Source: an uncultured Spirochaetia bacterium (GTDB lineage Bacteria > Spirochaetota > UBA6919). From it: a stretch of DNA of 8,793 nt. Below, piece by piece: positions 5,846 to 8,793 of this stretch. The stretch is from positions 1 through 8,793 of the forward strand of contig CAJXGR010000119.1 in assembly GCA_913053665.1 (NCBI GenBank), read 5' to 3'. The notes beneath the pieces are model-generated. The model did not search any database and had not been told where the DNA came from. It worked only from the letters and a program-made list of their open reading frames with translations. The position numbers and the translations under genes were made by a program. Each line of letters starts with the position of its first letter. The stretch's first letter is position 1.

Positions 5846-5905
5846 GGAACTCGCTTATTGATTGTTTAAAGGATAGGGACAGGAGTTCTGGTAATCAGTT
5901 AAATG

Positions 5906-6754
5906 TCATTTAGACTTTGATTTGGATCGAGAGCTTCGCTTACTCGCTTCTTTGGCTTTGGCTTCTTTTATTTTCTCTTCTTTTTCCAGCATTTGTTTCC
6001 AACTATCAATTGTCTTTTTACATGTCTCAGCGTCTTCCTGAGGCCCCAGGAGAGCCGTAATCTTCCTAAGGGCCTCCTGGAAATTGATGGCCGCTTTGAT
6101 GTCCACTACTTCCTTTGTAGCAATCAGATATTTTTCCCTGAATCGTTGACTTACCTGTTGAAGGAAGATTTTAATCATGTTTAATAACTGGGTGTTTTCC
6201 GGGAAAAAAGGATCGCGGGGATCATTGACTGAAAGCCTTTTGTAGTCCAGAAAGTTTCGGAAGATCGTGACAAAACGTCCTTCCATATCCACAAAGCTCC
6301 ACTTGTACTTGTTGTTCTCGCCATAACCCGTTGAGATCTCAGTGAGGGAGTTCTTGAGCTTGTTTATGAGGTTTAAAACCCGTTTGGGATCCATCTTGGT
6401 CATGGTTTTGAGGATATCCTGATTTTCATGGAGAGCCGTGTCGACAAAGTCTCCAACGATTTTCTCAAGCTCAATGAGGGCCTTGAAATAAGCCTTGCGA
6501 GCGTCATTTAAGAAGTCGTCATTTTTCTTTTTTAAATATTGCTCACAGGCCTTACTCTTTAGACAACTGATATATACAGACTCAAGATGCTCATTGACAA
6601 TGGCAATGAGGTAGTAATTGGCCAAATCATACGTGTCATCCTTCATTTCTTTTTCTAACTTGCCAATCTGGGCTTTTTTATCCGTCAGTTGTTGATTAAA
6701 CTGTTTGAGTTCATTCTGATAGGCGATCTTTTCTTCAGGTGTATATCTTGCCAT
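5906..6754 (-). CDS. Charged coiled-coil protein of unknown function, 282 aa
   Basis: I chose ATG at 6754 because GAGGG lies 5 nt upstream. An in-frame GTG at 6766 would add four residues but has no such site. The start MARYTPEEKIAYQNELKQFN leads into a predicted coiled coil to about residue 40 (LTDKKAQIGKLEKEMKDD). A mostly helical body follows, with two cysteines close together (ISCLKSKACEQY) and the aromatic segment YKWSFVDMEGRFVTIFRNFL. A last helix ends in a very basic, serine-rich tail (KRSSRSKSKSK). There is no signal peptide or membrane segment. I do not recognise the family. The Lys/Ser tail resembles nucleic-acid-binding or disordered tails but is not diagnostic. It is the first gene of the probable operon with ferredoxin, ubiD and DUF389. 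Confidence 0.75.
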   Translation of the reverse strand: MARYTPEEKIAYQNELKQFNQQLTDKKAQIGKLEKEMKDDTYDLANYYLIAIVNEHLESVYISCLKSKACEQYLKKKNDDFLNDARKAYFKALIELEKIVGDFVDTALHENQDILKTMTKMDPKRVLNLINKLKNSLTEISTGYGENNKYKWSFVDMEGRFVTIFRNFLDYKRLSVNDPRDPFFPENTQLLNMIKIFLQQVSQRFREKYLIATKEVVDIKAAINFQEALRKITALLGPQEDAETCKKTIDSWKQMLEKEEKIKEAKAKEASKRSSRSKSKSK

Positions 6755-7027
6755 AGCTTCCCTCACCCATGGAAATTAAATAATAATTTCTTTTACTTAA
6801 AGATACTAAGCCATCGACCGAATCGTCTATTAAATTCATATAAATTGCTAATTTTTCTCTATTCGGTGGGGCAGGATCTGGGTGACCGATCTAAATATCG
6901 TTATAAAATGGGATTACAGGATGATCCTGTTTTCTCTCGATTTCTTGGGAGAAATATGATTTTTTCCTTCATAAAAGAGATAAATTAATGCCTTCAGCCT
7001 CCGAGAATCAAAAAAAGGAGTCATATA
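6755..7027. other. Divergent intergenic region
   Basis: This AT-rich region lies between two divergently transcribed genes and should hold both promoters. I could not identify a convincing -35/-10 pair. TATAAA at 6902-6907 is a possible plus-strand -10 without a good -35. Two short inverted repeats are visible: ACCGAAT (6817-6823) with ATTCGGT (6861-6867), and ACAGGA (6916-6921) with TCCTGT (6925-6930) around a TGA loop. No believable gene lies here. A 26-codon frame at 6908-6988 lacks a ribosome site. Confidence 0.4.
7015..7020 (+). promoter_or_regulatory. Ribosome binding site of the exported-protein gene
   Basis: AAGGAG, 7 nt before the ATG at 7028, fixes the start of this otherwise unrecognised gene. 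Confidence 0.7.
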
Positions 7028-7720
7028 ATGGGTTACATAAAAAAGTGGATGATTGTTTTATTTTTATGCTCAGGTTTAACGATCTCTCTAAACGCCTATG
7101 AGTGGGATAAGGGCTTTAAAAAGTTCACCCTGGGAATGACCATAGGTGAGGTGGAGGCCATTTTACTGGAGTATAAACCAGATATGAAAGCCCCTTCAGA
7201 GTATTTCACCAGAAATCATTACTTTATAAATGATGATCACCCCAGGGAACGGAAGCTCTACGTGAACAATGATGATGTGCTGATCGAGCAGACCAGTGAT
7301 CCCAAACGCGATTATGTGGAGGGTCAGGTCACTCTCAAAAAGGTTTTTGCATATAAAATCGGCTTGAAACCCATGCTGGATGGGACAAAAGTATATAGTG
7401 AGGTTGACAAATGGACGCCCGGATTCTTTAAACCTCATCCGGTCTATCATTACCGTTACTTTCCTGTTCAGAAGATCAACCCACTTCTTGAGTTTATAGA
7501 ATTGACCTTTTATGACGGCCGATTATTTCGTATAGTTGTTAAAATTCAAGGGTCAGGCGAAGAGTTTGGCTTCAGTTCCAATAACTTTCGCTTCGTGTAC
7601 GTCCATAAAACCTTGAGTAGAAGATATAAACACTATCTGCTAAAGATTAAAAACAAGGTTGAGACTCTCTTTAAAGAGGAAAAAGAAGTCATGGAATTAT
7701 CCAATGATCCCTTAGAATAA
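7028..7720 (+). CDS. Exported protein of unknown function, 230 aa
   Basis: The ATG follows AAGGAG at 7 nt. The N-terminus is a classical signal peptide: KK at 5-6, a hydrophobic run MIVLFLCSGLTISL (8-21), and probable cleavage after LNA (residue 23). C14 is not within a lipobox, so a soluble secreted or periplasmic protein is more likely than a lipoprotein. The mature part begins YEWDKGFKKFTLGMTIGEVE, an opening like that of small periplasmic proteins in which a short G-M-x-x-x-E-V helix follows. It contains beta-type stretches such as LEFIELTFYDGRLFRIVVKI and ends with a basic helical segment and an acidic tail. I do not recognise the family. The gene is transcribed toward valS, and their coding ends overlap by 9 bases. 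Confidence 0.75.
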   Translation: MGYIKKWMIVLFLCSGLTISLNAYEWDKGFKKFTLGMTIGEVEAILLEYKPDMKAPSEYFTRNHYFINDDHPRERKLYVNNDDVLIEQTSDPKRDYVEGQVTLKKVFAYKIGLKPMLDGTKVYSEVDKWTPGFFKPHPVYHYRYFPVQKINPLLEFIELTFYDGRLFRIVVKIQGSGEEFGFSSNNFRFVYVHKTLSRRYKHYLLKIKNKVETLFKEEKEVMELSNDPLE

Positions 7721-8793
7721 GGTCGACAAGCTCTTGTTAATCTGTTCTATATTGACTTGAGCCTGGTCTAATCTGGCTTTTTCCTTTTCCACAATGGCTT
7801 CATCCGCATTACTCAGGAACTTTTCGTTGCTGAGCTTTGCCTGACTTTTATCAAGTTCCTTTTCAGCCTTTGCAAGGTCTTTCTGCAAACGGGCTTTTTC
7901 TTTATCCAGATCAATCAACCCTTTTAGAGGGATAAATAACTCATAGCCCTTGCCTACGCTTGTTGCACACTTGGAGTCTGATGTATACGCATCCCTGACA
8001 TCCACTGAGAGGACTTTTCCCAGACTTGATATATACTTCTCGTAGTCGATAAATAAGGTGTGAATCTTTTGATCCTTCGTCTGGATGACAATATCGACTT
8101 TCTTCTCCGGTGGGATGTTCATCTCTCCACGGATATTGCGAATTTGATAGACCAGTTCCTGGATCAGATCCATTTTTTGAGAAGATGAGGGGTTCTCAAG
8201 CTTTTTCTGAACACTGGGATAAGGGGCTACCATAATGCTGTCCCCCTCTTGAGAAAGGTTTTGCCAGATCTCCTCCGTGATGAAAGGCATAATAGGATGA
8301 AGGAGCTTAAGGCTCTCTGAAAGGACATAGACGAGGGTGGCGACGGCTGTCTTCTTTTTCTCAAGGGAATCCCCGTACAAGTTGATCTTGGAAAGCTCCA
8401 GATACCAGTCACAGAAGTCATGCCAGATAAAGTCGTATAGGTCCTTAGCGTAGTCGTTGAAGCGATAGACCTCCAGATCATTGTTGACACGCTCTATAGT
8501 GTCCTGGAGTCGTGATAATATCCACTCATCCGCTAAATCGGGAGACAGACCGGATATGTCCCCTATGGAGCCGTCGGTGAGATTCATAAGGATGTAGCGA
8601 GAGGCGTTCCAGATTTTGTTACAGAATCTTGTCCCGACAAGAAAGTCATTTTGCTGTTTGTCAAATCCCAGCTTTACGTCGAGTCCAATAGGGGCTAAAC
8701 TCACTATGGTAAAGCGAAGAGCATCCGCACCATGTTCACTAATCACTTCCAGAGGGTCAATCCCATTGCCAAGAGACTTGCTCATCTTCCTAC
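7712..8793 (-). CDS. valS: Valyl-tRNA synthetase, C-terminal part (5' end outside window)
   Basis: The frame runs off the right edge, so the catalytic Rossmann core with HIGH and most of the editing domain are missing from view. The first visible residues are RKMSKSLGNGIDP, the class I KMSKS loop (MSKS encoded at 8774-8785). They are followed by HGADALRF, NDFLVGTRFCNKIWNASRYI and the helical anticodon-binding domain (DEWILSRLQDTIERV through HPIMPFITEEIWQNL). A linker (IRNIRGEMNIPPEKK) leads to the C-terminal coiled-coil arm of about 65 residues (LDKEKARLQKDLAKAEKELD and onward, PF10458), which is specific to valine enzymes and contacts the tRNA elbow. The enzyme charges tRNA-Val in the cytoplasm. 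About 360 of the usual 880-950 residues are present, and the visible part is intact. Confidence 0.95.
   Translation of the reverse strand, partial: RKMSKSLGNGIDPLEVISEHGADALRFTIVSLAPIGLDVKLGFDKQQNDFLVGTRFCNKIWNASRYILMNLTDGSIGDISGLSPDLADEWILSRLQDTIERVNNDLEVYRFNDYAKDLYDFIWHDFCDWYLELSKINLYGDSLEKKKTAVATLVYVLSESLKLLHPIMPFITEEIWQNLSQEGDSIMVAPYPSVQKKLENPSSSQKMDLIQELVYQIRNIRGEMNIPPEKKVDIVIQTKDQKIHTLFIDYEKYISSLGKVLSVDVRDAYTSDSKCATSVGKGYELFIPLKGLIDLDKEKARLQKDLAKAEKELDKSQAKLSNEKFLSNADEAIVEKEKARLDQAQVNIEQINKSLSTLF

Noticed and set aside
6916..6933. Hairpin ACAGGA-TGA-TCCTGT followed by three T's as a terminator
   Set aside because: A stem of only six pairs with a three-base loop and a T-run of three, lying upstream of a gene start with no gene ending before it on this strand.
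6908..6988. A 26-codon frame beginning with ATG in the divergent intergenic region
   Set aside because: There is no Shine-Dalgarno before it, its composition is ordinary, and it ends only 39 bases before a well-supported start.
8227..8490. An 87-codon minus-strand frame inside valS
   Set aside because: It lies wholly within the valS coding region in another frame, its composition is atypical (runs of Arg, Ser and Thr), and it has no start signals.

Overview
The window comes from a bacterial chromosome of moderate, slightly AT-rich composition. It mixes housekeeping genes with one accessory island near the left end. A PIG-L/LmbE deacetylase of BshB1 type suggests a bacillithiol-making lineage. 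A UbiD-type decarboxylase may belong to quinone or aromatic-acid metabolism. The valyl-tRNA synthetase is bacterial. I cannot assign a phylum with confidence: there is no rRNA or other strong marker, and three proteins are unrecognised.

Left part (1-1820). The 3' part of a gene for a small double zinc-ribbon (zf-TFIIB type) protein runs into the window from the left. A perfect 18-bp-arm palindrome of a kind dispersed in many genomes follows it. Next is a leftward 53-codon gene (589-750) with its own promoter. A compact element of about 142 bp (841-982) has terminal inverted repeats and a TAAATA flanking duplication, so it looks like a MITE. Beyond it lies a complete type II toxin-antitoxin pair: a ribbon-helix-helix antitoxin and a PIN-domain RNase toxin with an ATGA start/stop overlap. 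A good sigma70 promoter precedes the pair, and a dyad covers its -10.

Middle part (1819-2769). On the minus strand, a near-consensus promoter (2741-2769) leads into a 45-codon single-span membrane peptide gene and then a BshB1-like deacetylase gene.

Right-centre part (2815-6754). Four minus-strand genes with gaps of 60, 15 and 34 bases probably form one operon. In order of transcription they encode an unrecognised, highly charged coiled-coil cytoplasmic protein, a plant-type [2Fe-2S] ferredoxin, a UbiD-family prFMN decarboxylase, and a DUF389 multi-span membrane protein with a long acidic N-terminal extension. The tight ferredoxin-UbiD spacing is the most suggestive functional link here, although UbiX is not in view.

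Right end (6755-8793). A divergent intergenic region leads to a rightward gene for an exported protein of unknown function. Its stop codon overlaps by 9 bases the end of the convergent valS gene, of which only the C-terminal part (from KMSKS onward) is in the window.

I found no CRISPR array, rRNA, tRNA or phage genes. The notable points are the MITE-like element, the TA module, two short genes of 53 and 45 codons, and the ferredoxin-UbiD-DUF389 gene cluster.
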